Assembly: GCA_900543975.1 (NCBI GenBank)
Contig: UQTI01000041.1
Location: 1-25,511, forward strand
From: an uncultured Prevotella sp.
GTDB lineage: Bacteria > Bacteroidota > Bacteroidia > Bacteroidales > Bacteroidaceae
DNA length: 25,511 nucleotides
Reading direction: 5' to 3'
Part shown: one piece after another, positions 1 through 7,338 of the stretch
How positions within the stretch are numbered: position 1 is the stretch's first letter
How the letters are laid out: each line of letters opens with the position of its first letter
The notes under the pieces: model-generated
Databases searched by the model: none
What the model was told of the DNA's origin: nothing
Seen by the model: the letters and a program-made list of their open reading frames with translations, nothing else
Translations under genes and position numbers: made by a program

Positions 1-29
1 TGCTTTTTAAAAGAATATTTTTGTTTTAT

Positions 30-117
30 GCTTGTCTTAAGTATATTAGAAGCTTGTCTTAAGTATATTAGAAGCTTGTCTTAAGCCTTTTAGAAGCTTG
101 ACTTAAGCCTATTAGAA
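30..117. repeat. 22-bp tandem repeat (4 copies) at the 3' end of the beta-barrel gene
   Basis: Four head-to-tail units of 22 bp lie at 30-51, 52-73, 74-95 and 96-117. Units 1 and 2 are identical; units 3 and 4 differ at a few positions. Read on the minus strand each unit begins TTCTAA and contains CTTAAG and CAAGC. The gene-proximal unit contains the last Phe codon and the TAA stop of the outer-membrane protein gene, so the array looks like repeated copying of the gene's own 3' end. No separate terminator hairpin was recognised here. Confidence 0.9.
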
Positions 118-753
118 ATAATAGGCGAGAGCAATCTGCCAAGCGTTGGCGCGGCTGCGTGCCTCCTTGTTGACGATCTGCTCACCCACGTTCTGAAGAC
201 TGGCATCTGAGGTCTTGCCGCACACAATGTTGTAGTTGGCAGAGATCTGAAGGTGTGAGAGAACGGTGAAGCCGGCACCTACGTTGACGCTGAAATTAGA
301 GTTTTTAACGCTCCATGACGTGTTCTCTGTCAGGTCCTGGTTCTTCTTGCCGACGTTGAAGCCGAACTGGGGACCAGCGAAAAGAAACACGTTGGCAAGG
401 CTGCTCAGTCCCCAACCGTAACGGAGGTTGATTGGAACGTTGATTGCCTGGCAACGCAGCGTCTTGTCTGTTGTGTAGCTGGTGCCTGTGTAGCTGTCAG
501 CAACTTTCACCTTTGCCTCACGCTGGTCGTAGAGGGCAGAAGCATCGATGCCGAGACCCACAAGAGGCAGCTGTATCTTAACGGTGGGGCCAATGAAGAA
601 ACCTGTGCGGTTGCTTGCGTCAAACACGCTGTTGTTGAACGACATGCTTGTGACGTTAACGCCACCTTTCACACCGAACTTCACTTGTGCCTTTGCTGTT
701 ATGCCCATCATCAGGGCAGCAGTAACGAGCAGTGTTGTAAAAATCTTTTTCAT
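112..753 (-). CDS. Outer membrane beta-barrel protein (porin family)
   Basis: This 213-residue protein is probably a small eight-stranded outer-membrane barrel of the OMP_b-brl/OmpW-like type common in Bacteroidetes. It has a clear Sec signal peptide (MKKIFTTLLVTAALMMG, predicted cleavage after the AKAQ region near residue 23). Alternating hydrophobic/polar strands follow, starting VKFGVKGGVNV and ending with ALAYYF. A C-terminal aromatic residue preceded by alternating hydrophobics is the usual barrel-assembly signal. There is no T9SS C-terminal domain, so it is not an obvious T9SS cargo. It lies 163 bp downstream of gldN on the same strand; co-transcription is possible but not shown. The ligand or function cannot be inferred. 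Its stop codon lies inside a tandem-repeat array. Confidence 0.85.
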   Translation of the reverse strand: MKKIFTTLLVTAALMMGITAKAQVKFGVKGGVNVTSMSFNNSVFDASNRTGFFIGPTVKIQLPLVGLGIDASALYDQREAKVKVADSYTGTSYTTDKTLRCQAINVPINLRYGWGLSSLANVFLFAGPQFGFNVGKKNQDLTENTSWSVKNSNFSVNVGAGFTVLSHLQISANYNIVCGKTSDASLQNVGEQIVNKEARSRANAWQIALAYYF

Positions 754-916
754 AATCCTTTTCTTTTTCCTTTTTTGAAGAATACTATTCTTTATTGTTA
801 TCTCTCTTTTTTATGTCTTCGTTTCTTCTCATTCGGTTTACCTTTATGTTAGCGTTTCACAACCGAACGACAGTTGCTCCTTCACGGAGTCATGATCAGC
901 TGTCCTTTCAAGGACC

Positions 917-1966
917 TTAATGTCTCTCTCTTCTCACCGTCACTCGTGCCGAGCCCGACGAGCTTTTAGAAGAGCTTGAAGAACGACGGGTCTTCTTCAC
1001 GGTTGACGTTGTTGAGGCCGACGAGCCTGCACGGCGGTTCTTCTTCTTCTTTTGCAGCTTCAGCTCTTTCTTGTCGAGCTTTGCTATGCTGTCGAGAGAA
1101 TCTTTGCGGGCCTGGTCGCCCCACATGTTCTTCTCAAAAGCTTGCAGCTCACTCTCGATGCGTTTCTGCTCCTTCGTCATGGCAGCCTCGTCAGGACAAT
1201 ACTGTGCAAGCGTCTTGCCCAGCATGTTGTTTGTCTTGTAGATCTTGCCTTTGTAGAGGTTCTTTGTGAAGAAATCGTCCATGCTCATGACGGCAGCGTT
1301 GTTGACGTTGCTTGTCATGATGTTCTGCTTGGTAAGGAAGGGTGCGAGGTCGTCATATTTGATCCAGAACAGCGGATACGATGTGGCGGCATCGCCGAAA
1401 TCGTCGTCGCGGCGAAGGATGGGGCATAGCGCCAGCACTTTCGTGTGGAAGGTTGCCGAGTTTTGGTCGAAGAAAGCGCTCTCCTTTATGTAATAGCCCG
1501 TCACCTCTTTCGACGGAATGTCGCTGTCGTCGATATGAATGCCCTTGTCTGTGCGCTCATAGAAAATGTGGTAGTTGTCGAGCAACGACTTGAGGTTTAT
1601 CTGTGCCGACTTGTCAAACACCTCGTTGCCGTCAAGACGATACTCGTAAGCGGGCACCGCACGACGCATCACAAGCTTGAAGATGTAGGTGAAGAGGTTC
1701 ATCTGCGAGCCTACTGGCTCTACAGGATAATAGAGCCCAGCGTTGGCATCTTGCGTGATGTCTATCTCGCGGTAGATGTCGCGTCGCCACACCACGTCCT
1801 CGCTCATGGGTATCTGTGTGGGGAACGAGATTTGAGCACGCACGCTCAACTGTCCTGCCTGCTGCTGTGCCGCCTGCTGCTGTTGCTGGCGACGCGCTGC
1901 TGGCTGTGCCGATGCTATGTTGGGCAACATGCAGGCTGTGAGCAATATGATAAATAGTCGTTTCAT
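917..1966 (-). CDS. gldN: Type IX secretion system ring protein GldN/PorN
   Basis: This 349-residue protein is last in the porP-gldKLMN cassette. In characterised T9SSs, GldN/PorN binds the lipoprotein GldK/PorK to form the periplasmic ring under the outer membrane and contacts the GldM shaft. A Sec signal peptide (MKRLFIILLTACMLPNIASA, about residues 1-20) is followed by a Gln/Ala-rich stretch at about 27-37. The GldN core then includes VVWRRDIYREIDI and a conserved YPLFWIKYDDLAPF segment. The last 45 or so residues form a very basic Lys/Arg/Ser-rich tail, which is probably disordered. The gap to gldM is 69 bp, consistent with one operon. Identification rests on family sequence features together with the diagnostic gene order. 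Confidence 0.93.
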   Translation of the reverse strand: MKRLFIILLTACMLPNIASAQPAARRQQQQQAAQQQAGQLSVRAQISFPTQIPMSEDVVWRRDIYREIDITQDANAGLYYPVEPVGSQMNLFTYIFKLVMRRAVPAYEYRLDGNEVFDKSAQINLKSLLDNYHIFYERTDKGIHIDDSDIPSKEVTGYYIKESAFFDQNSATFHTKVLALCPILRRDDDFGDAATSYPLFWIKYDDLAPFLTKQNIMTSNVNNAAVMSMDDFFTKNLYKGKIYKTNNMLGKTLAQYCPDEAAMTKEQKRIESELQAFEKNMWGDQARKDSLDSIAKLDKKELKLQKKKKNRRAGSSASTTSTVKKTRRSSSSSKSSSGSARVTVRRERH

Positions 1967-2035
1967 TGTTTTGTTGTTTTGTTGCTTGATGGGGAATAGG
2001 GGGGCTTGAAAAGCTTCTTAAGCGACCCTTTGTCT

Positions 2036-3580
2036 TTATTTCACAATCACCTGCATAGAGCCTGTCAGCTTACGGGAGATGCCGTCGGGGCCTACAGCTG
2101 TTATGTTGGCAATGTAGAAGCGCTTGTTGCGTGAGAGCTTGCGGAACGTGTCGCGTTGGCGGTCAGAGAAATGCGCACCGTTCGATGCCATAGGCACGGC
2201 GTTGCCCATGTTGTCGAAGAACACGGTCTCGAAGCCCGTCACACGGAACTGGATGTCGAGGATGCCGTCGTCGATGGCGGCGTTGAGCGTGTTGATAGAC
2301 ATGAGCGACTGCTTTGACAGTCCGCCTTCGCGGAAGCGTGTGGTGCCAATCTGCAAGTAGGCTGTCGGGTCGGGCAACTTACGCACATGGAAGGTGTACT
2401 TGCCCATCTGTCGTGAGCGTCCGTTGTCGTTGCTTGCCACGTTTATGGTCACGTCCTTGCCTACAGCCGACGGTCGGGCTATGTAGCGGCCCATGCCTAT
2501 GGAGCGGAACGAGCCGCCGCCCATTGATGCCGACACGCTGCTCAGAGGCACGCCGGGGATGGAGATGCTTATGGGGTTGTCGTAGCCGGCATAGAGCACG
2601 TTCATGAGGTCTGCTGACACGGTGGCGCTTGGTCCCACGACGGTGTACTTCTGCGTGAAGTCGCGGCGTATGGTGTTGCCGCTGCCGTCGCGCATGGTGA
2701 TGTAGCCACCGAAGCTGTGCTCACCCACACCGCCAGCAGTAAACTGATATTGGCTGCCGCTTATGCGACGTCCGCCGACGTATATTTCGGGCTGCTGTGT
2801 GGTGTCTACCGCAGCCATGACGATCTGTGCCTTGAACAGGTCTCCGCTGATGACGGTTCTCGATTCGGGTATGACGAACGCGCTGAGCTTGTTTACGCGG
2901 ATGTCCTTCATGTCGATGTTTGCCACGAGGGTGTGGAGCACCTCGCCCTCAGCATAGCGCACGTCGCTCTGCAACTTTGATAGCAACGTCACGGCAGCAG
3001 CCACGGGCATGTCTTCAAACATATACTCCTGCCAGTTCTTGCCCAGCGTGTTCTCCTTGTGAGGCACCTTCGTGGTGAGGTTGCTTGCGATGATGGCCTT
3101 CTGCTGTGCGTCGGGCACCATTGCCAGGATGCGCTCTCGGAACGAGTTGATGGCGCGGAACAGTTTTCCTCCCTGTCCTGTGCCAGGCGCAAGCATGACA
3201 TGGCTTGCCGCCTCAAGGTTGTCCTTGCCTTTGATGTTCAGCACATCGCCGTCGGCACCATCGGCTTCGCGCACGATGGCAACCTTCAGTTGTTGTGCAA
3301 AGTTGTATAACGAATCGCTCATGCGCTTCACCTCTGTAGCCTTGTCGAACCATTCTTTCACCTTCTGCGGGTTGGTCTTCATCTGGTCGGCAAAGTTGCT
3401 GTAGAGGCTCTCGTTCTCTTTCGATGAGTTGGCGGTTGTTCTGTTCAGACTTTCCTCCACTATAGAGAAACCGTCGAGCACCTCGGTAGAGATGTTGAGA
3501 GCGAGCATGGCCATGAGGACGACATACATGAGGTTGATCATCTTCTGGCGTGGCGATACCGGTCTTTTCTTTATTGCCAT
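2036..3580 (-). CDS. gldM: Type IX secretion system motor protein GldM/PorM
   Basis: This 514-residue protein has the usual GldM length. A single N-terminal transmembrane helix (about residues 14-35, including MINLMYVVLMAMLALNIST) anchors it in the inner membrane. The rest is periplasmic and, in solved homologues, forms a dimeric multi-domain shaft. With GldL it makes the proton-motive-force-driven rotary motor that powers T9SS transport, and gliding where that occurs. The N-terminal start MAIKKRPVSPRQKMINLMYV is characteristic of the family. It lies 44 bp downstream of gldL and 69 bp upstream of gldN. No frameshift or truncation is seen. Confidence 0.95.
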   Translation of the reverse strand: MAIKKRPVSPRQKMINLMYVVLMAMLALNISTEVLDGFSIVEESLNRTTANSSKENESLYSNFADQMKTNPQKVKEWFDKATEVKRMSDSLYNFAQQLKVAIVREADGADGDVLNIKGKDNLEAASHVMLAPGTGQGGKLFRAINSFRERILAMVPDAQQKAIIASNLTTKVPHKENTLGKNWQEYMFEDMPVAAAVTLLSKLQSDVRYAEGEVLHTLVANIDMKDIRVNKLSAFVIPESRTVISGDLFKAQIVMAAVDTTQQPEIYVGGRRISGSQYQFTAGGVGEHSFGGYITMRDGSGNTIRRDFTQKYTVVGPSATVSADLMNVLYAGYDNPISISIPGVPLSSVSASMGGGSFRSIGMGRYIARPSAVGKDVTINVASNDNGRSRQMGKYTFHVRKLPDPTAYLQIGTTRFREGGLSKQSLMSINTLNAAIDDGILDIQFRVTGFETVFFDNMGNAVPMASNGAHFSDRQRDTFRKLSRNKRFYIANITAVGPDGISRKLTGSMQVIVK

Positions 3581-3624
3581 TGTTTGTTGTTTTAATGGAG
3601 GTGAGGAGCTTTATAGGTCTGTGC

Positions 3625-4479
3625 CTATGCGTTGCTTACACCTTTCATGTTAACGGTCATTGCTTCAATCATGCGGGCATAGATGCTGTTGAGCTGCTCT
3701 ATCTGCTGTGCCATGTGTCGGCTCTGGTCGTTTATCTGGTCGATGGTGCCGATCTGCTGGCTGGCACTCTTAAGCTGCATCTCGTAAACCTTGCAGATGC
3801 CTGTGAGCGTGCGGTTGAGGTTCTCCATCTCTTCGCTGTCGCGTGTCAGGCGCTCGCTCTGCTCTGACACCTTCTGCAGGGTCTCGGTGAGCTTCTTCAG
3901 CTCTTCCACATAGCGGCTCTGTGCTTCTGCCAGCTCGGGCGATACCTGCTGCTGTGCTTCCACCCATGAGGGGGCGGCGATGACGGCTGCACCTGCTGCA
4001 CCGGTACCTTCAACAGCAGCTGCGCCTGAAGAAGCGGCAGCTCCTGTAACAGCAGCTCCTGTAGCAACTGTTGCTCCTGTGGCGCCGTTAGCGGCTACGG
4101 CTCCTCCACCTATTATTATTGTGCCGCCTACGGGAGCACCCTTAACGACAACACCTTCGGTGTGTTCGCCATCTTGGCTTTCGCTGTTTCCGCTCTCGTC
4201 GTCTTCCTCACCGTCAAGATGAGTGGGCAGATCCATGCCTATGGCTGTCTTGTCGAAGGGGCGGTCAAATGCTGAGAGGAAGAACACGAACACCTCGGTG
4301 CCCATGCCCGCGAACAACATGATGTTGGCTCCCGGCAGGTGGGTAAGCTTGAAAAGCGTTCCAAGAATAACGACTGATGCGCCCCAGCTGTAGGCATAGT
4401 TGAGGAATGTCTGTCCGGGCACACTGTCCATCCACTTCTGCAGACGGTACACGATATTTAGCTTGCTGTATTTAGTCAT
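3625..4479 (-). CDS. gldL: Type IX secretion system motor protein GldL/PorL
   Basis: This 284-residue inner-membrane protein pairs with GldM. Two transmembrane helices near the N-terminus (about 25-45 and 50-72) carry charged or polar residues K44, H47 and E62. Intramembrane charges of this kind are what the family uses for proton coupling. The C-terminal part (about 172-284) is helical and predicted coiled coil, rich in Glu/Gln/Leu heptads. Between them lie an acidic segment (about 89-106) and a low-complexity Ala/Gly/Thr/Val stretch (about 113-170) encoded by repetitive codons. The start ATG overlaps the gldK stop as ATGA, so translation is probably coupled and the start is secure. Confidence 0.94.
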   Translation of the reverse strand: MTKYSKLNIVYRLQKWMDSVPGQTFLNYAYSWGASVVILGTLFKLTHLPGANIMLFAGMGTEVFVFFLSAFDRPFDKTAIGMDLPTHLDGEEDDESGNSESQDGEHTEGVVVKGAPVGGTIIIGGGAVAANGATGATVATGAAVTGAAASSGAAAVEGTGAAGAAVIAAPSWVEAQQQVSPELAEAQSRYVEELKKLTETLQKVSEQSERLTRDSEEMENLNRTLTGICKVYEMQLKSASQQIGTIDQINDQSRHMAQQIEQLNSIYARMIEAMTVNMKGVSNA

Positions 4480-5939
4480 CTTTTCTTACTTTTTTTCTGT
4501 TTAACACTTGACGGACTTGCCAGACTGCGCACGCAGCGGAAGCCGATATATGAACGTGGCTGGTTCTGATATTCCCATGTGCGCCATGCTGAACGTATGA
4601 GCGACTCGGGGTCTTTCCACGAACCGCCTCTCACGCTCTTCTTCTTCAGGCTGTAGGGGTCTTCCTTGGCAGCCTTGTATTCGAGCTGCGGGTTAAGGTC
4701 GTTCATGGCATCGACGCCGGCATCGGTATAGACGGTGCTTGTCCATTCGGCCACGTTGCCAGCCATGTCAAACAGTCCGTTGCTGTTGGCGTTGTATATG
4801 CCCACCTTCGATGTTATGAGGTTTCCGTCTTGTGTGTAGTTGCCTCGGTCGGGTTTGAAGTTGGCATAGAAGCATCCCTCACCGCTCTTCACGTCGTTCT
4901 GCTCCCATGGAAACTCGGTGCCTTCCTTTCCTCGTGCCGCATATTCCCATTCAGCCTCTGTTGGCAGGCGGTAGCGCTGCACATAACGTGCCTCGGAACC
5001 CAAACCCTTGAGCAGATAGTCGGTACGCCAGGCGCAGAACGCGTTGGCTTGCTCCCATGTCACGCCCACCACAGGATAGTCGTTGTAGGTGGGGTTTGAG
5101 AAATAGTTGCGCAGATAGGCCTCGTTCTCAGAGTTGCGGAAGTCGTTGACCCACACGGTGGTGTCTGGATAGACGTTCACGATGTAGGTGTTGAGGAAAT
5201 CCCACGGTCCCGAGAGCGGACGGTTGATGGTCTGTCTCACGATGCGTCCCTCGTCGTCGACAAAGGCGGTGTCCTTGGAGATCATCACCACCTCGTTGGG
5301 GTTTATCGTGACGTCGGTGTTGAGGTTTCTCTCGTCAGGGTTCAGGCGGTTACGGCGCAGCGCAGCTGTCGTGTAGTCGTAAACCTCATATTTATAGTTG
5401 AGCTGACGATAATCGAGCATCTTCTCGCCTGTCACAGGGTTTGTTGTGTATAGGCTCTCAAAGGCACGCTGCTCGTCCTCATTGGGCTTGCGCGGCAACT
5501 GCTTCTTCCAGTTGAGGTGTGGTGTCACGGGGTCACCGTTCTTGTCTTCTGTGATCATGTATGTCTCGTCGCCGCCATAGTTGGGGTCGGCGAGTCGTGT
5601 GCGCAGGATGCTGTCGCGCACCCAGAACACAAACTGCTTATACTTGGAGTTGGTCACCTCCGTTTCGTCCATCCAGAATCCGTCCACCGAGATGTCTTTC
5701 TTCGGTGTCTTCATGCCCCACAGGCTGTCTTCCTTCTGCAAACCCATGTGTAGGAAGCCGCGGCCCACCTTTGTCATGCCGAACGGTGTGGGCTCGGAGA
5801 AACCGCGTCCGCCACCCACGCCGACCAGTTCGCCTCCACGTCCTGATGATGTGGTCGACTTGCCGCCGAAGCAAGCTGTCAGGCAGAGCGTAATGACCGC
5901 TGCCGAGAGCACAGATATAATGTTTGTTCTTTTCATCAT
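4476..5939 (-). CDS. gldK: Type IX secretion system lipoprotein GldK/PorK
   Basis: This 487-residue protein forms the T9SS periplasmic ring with GldN. The signal peptide ends in a lipobox (LTAC, Cys23), so it is an outer-membrane-associated lipoprotein. The body is a formylglycine-generating-enzyme/sulfatase-modifying-factor fold. Visible landmarks are GFWMDETEVTNSKYKQFV, YRLPTEAEWEYAARG, GNVAEWTSTVYTD, VRGGSWKD and a C-terminal IGFRCVRS. The segment after GGSW lacks the paired cysteines of true FGE enzymes, which fits a structural rather than catalytic role. It overlaps gldL by 4 bp (ATGA) and follows porP after an 88-bp gap. Confidence 0.94.
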   Translation of the reverse strand: MMKRTNIISVLSAAVITLCLTACFGGKSTTSSGRGGELVGVGGGRGFSEPTPFGMTKVGRGFLHMGLQKEDSLWGMKTPKKDISVDGFWMDETEVTNSKYKQFVFWVRDSILRTRLADPNYGGDETYMITEDKNGDPVTPHLNWKKQLPRKPNEDEQRAFESLYTTNPVTGEKMLDYRQLNYKYEVYDYTTAALRRNRLNPDERNLNTDVTINPNEVVMISKDTAFVDDEGRIVRQTINRPLSGPWDFLNTYIVNVYPDTTVWVNDFRNSENEAYLRNYFSNPTYNDYPVVGVTWEQANAFCAWRTDYLLKGLGSEARYVQRYRLPTEAEWEYAARGKEGTEFPWEQNDVKSGEGCFYANFKPDRGNYTQDGNLITSKVGIYNANSNGLFDMAGNVAEWTSTVYTDAGVDAMNDLNPQLEYKAAKEDPYSLKKKSVRGGSWKDPESLIRSAWRTWEYQNQPRSYIGFRCVRSLASPSSVKQKKSKKR

Positions 5940-6028
5940 TATGTTGATAACCTTCGTTGTTATAGAGTCAAAATTTTTTTTAGAGTTATTGTCTTTTTCA
6001 GAGCCGCCTTCTCTTCTTTACAGATTCT

Positions 6029-6967
6029 TTACAGAATTCGCACGCTCTGATGTCGGTTCTTGCCTTTCTTCGTCATGTTGAGGTCCATCTGATAGCCGAT
6101 GAACAGCTCGTGGCTACCGTTGCCGAGGCTCATGGCGGAGGTGTAACACTCATAACTGTAGCCGAGCATCACGCCGTGGACGCGGCCACCGATGAGAAGC
6201 GTCACCGATGTGTTGGGGCTGTAGGTGAGACCGGCATACATCACCTTCTTCTCGTTGGTGTAGACGAGGCGTCCCGTCACGTCGGCTCTCCATGCCACGC
6301 CGTCGGTTCGTCCGAGGGCTGATGTCTTGACGGTGAGGAACGGGTTTCGCAACTTTATGTCGTAGCCCGCCGTGAGATAATAGGTGGGGTCAATCTTCAG
6401 CTCGTTGCGCTCTCCCAACTCGATGAGCGGGGCGTTGAGATGTGTTGCCGACACGCCCACATACCAAGGGCCGCGGTTATAGTAGAGTCCGGCTCCAAGG
6501 TCCAGCCCGTTGCCGTCCACTTTTGATGTCGCCAATGCGGGGTCGCTGCTTTCTCCTGCATCGACCTTTGAGCCGTCGAAGCTCTCGCTGAGCAGCCCCA
6601 CGTTCACGCCGGCGCTTATTGTTCCTCCGAACAGCCTGTGTTTGTAGGCATACTGCAACGCCAGGCGTTGGTGTGAGAACAGACCGATCTTGTCGTTCAT
6701 AAACTGCAAGCCCACACCGTGTAAGGCCCCGATGAACCTGACGGGCATGTCGGCAGCGGCATACATGGTGTTGGGGTTGTTCTCAAAGCCCGCCATGTCA
6801 AGGGCATACGCTGCCGTGATGTTCAGCTTTGGTTGCTTTCCCACGGCAGCCGCGTTGAAGGTCGGCTCCATGTCGAAATAGTGGCTGAACGACACGTCAT
6901 ATTGTGCATGGGCCTCTGTTGCGGCTGATGCAAACGTTGCTAATATAATGAAAAAGCGTTTAAACAC
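6029..6967 (-). CDS. porP: PorP/SprF family type IX secretion system membrane protein
   Basis: This outer-membrane barrel of the PorP/SprF family is first gene of the T9SS cassette. The mature part begins QYDVSFSHYFDMEPTFNAAAVGK, a hallmark of the family, and continues with barrel strands. The reading frame is open to an ATG at 7117, with another ATG at 7045. A GTG at 6967 is preferred because it gives a compact signal peptide (MFKRFFIILATFASAATEAHA), whereas the longer forms put about 26 to 50 odd residues before it. With this start the protein has 312 residues. PorP homologues are required for T9SS function, and in some systems associate with the PorKN ring through PorE; that role is family knowledge. 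Start confidence is moderate, family confidence high. Confidence 0.88.
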   Translation of the reverse strand: MFKRFFIILATFASAATEAHAQYDVSFSHYFDMEPTFNAAAVGKQPKLNITAAYALDMAGFENNPNTMYAAADMPVRFIGALHGVGLQFMNDKIGLFSHQRLALQYAYKHRLFGGTISAGVNVGLLSESFDGSKVDAGESSDPALATSKVDGNGLDLGAGLYYNRGPWYVGVSATHLNAPLIELGERNELKIDPTYYLTAGYDIKLRNPFLTVKTSALGRTDGVAWRADVTGRLVYTNEKKVMYAGLTYSPNTSVTLLIGGRVHGVMLGYSYECYTSAMSLGNGSHELFIGYQMDLNMTKKGKNRHQSVRIL

Positions 6968-7087
6968 GCTATAATAACGCAAGAGATTGGGGTTTATTGC
7001 GAAAAAAAAGAAAAAATGTTGTCTTATAGACAAGAAAGTTATCATTCTTATAAGATACTGAACTTTCCAAGGATTATTATTTACATA

Positions 7088-7198
7088 GCGCTTCGCGCTC
7101 GTTTGTTTTTTAAACATTAATTTTCATTAATGCCCCATTAATTATCATTAATACGCGCTTCGTGCGGCAAAATTAATGTAAAAAAATGCGCGAAGCGC
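7088..7198. repeat. Cluster of short GC-rich palindromes and a direct repeat upstream of porP
   Basis: An 11-bp motif GCGCTTCGCGC at 7088-7098 recurs inverted and exact at 7188-7198 (GCGCGAAGCGC). A near copy, GCGCTTCGTGC, lies at 7155-7165. The first forms a hairpin with a TTC loop (7087-7099). Between them two similar AT-rich units built on CATTAATT/TCATTAAT occupy about 7115-7153. The block sits between the fba terminator and the porP signal peptide, overlapping the putative promoter. The GC-rich core CGCTTCGCG is shared with the palindromic element at 9916-9953. Confidence 0.7.
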
Positions 7199-7201
7199 AA
7201 A
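7168..7201 (-). promoter_or_regulatory. Candidate Bacteroidetes-type promoter for the porP-gldKLMN operon
   Basis: Read on the minus strand, TAATTTTG (7175-7168) matches the Bacteroidetes -7 box TAnnTTTG. TTTG (7201-7198) lies 22 bp upstream as a possible -33 element; this spacing is slightly longer than the usual 19-21 bp. It lies just after the fba terminator and gives a leader of roughly 190 nt to the GTG start at 6967. It is a motif match only. Confidence 0.4.
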
Positions 7202-7213
7202 TTATATAAAGAA

Positions 7214-7250
7214 AAGGCGCACAAAACCTATTGAACGTTTTGTGCGCCTT
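7214..7250 (-). terminator. Intrinsic terminator downstream of fba
   Basis: A perfect 14-bp stem pairs 7214-7227 (AAGGCGCACAAAAC) with 7237-7250 around a 9-nt loop. On the minus strand the stem is followed by a T-rich run TTCTTTATA. It lies about 90 bp after the fba stop codon, so it most likely ends the fba transcript and separates it from porP. Confidence 0.8.
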
Positions 7251-7338
7251 GTGCTTTTATGTCGTGCTTGCAGGATAGACCCTTTTGTAAAAAATCAATC
7301 TTACAAAAAGAACTGTCCGTTAAGCAGCAACTGCTTTA

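Noticed and set aside
112..753. Beta-barrel protein as a T9SS cargo
   Set aside because: It ends in a barrel-type aromatic C-terminus and lacks a recognisable T9SS C-terminal domain.
754..916. Possible small gene or terminator between gldN and the beta-barrel gene
   Set aside because: Only weak hairpins (for example GTCCTT/AAGGAC near 913-900 on the minus strand) without a T-run, and no plausible small reading frame.
4476..5939. Formylglycine-generating enzyme activity for GldK
   Set aside because: The paired active-site cysteines of FGE are missing after GGSW, and the gene context is that of the T9SS ring lipoprotein.
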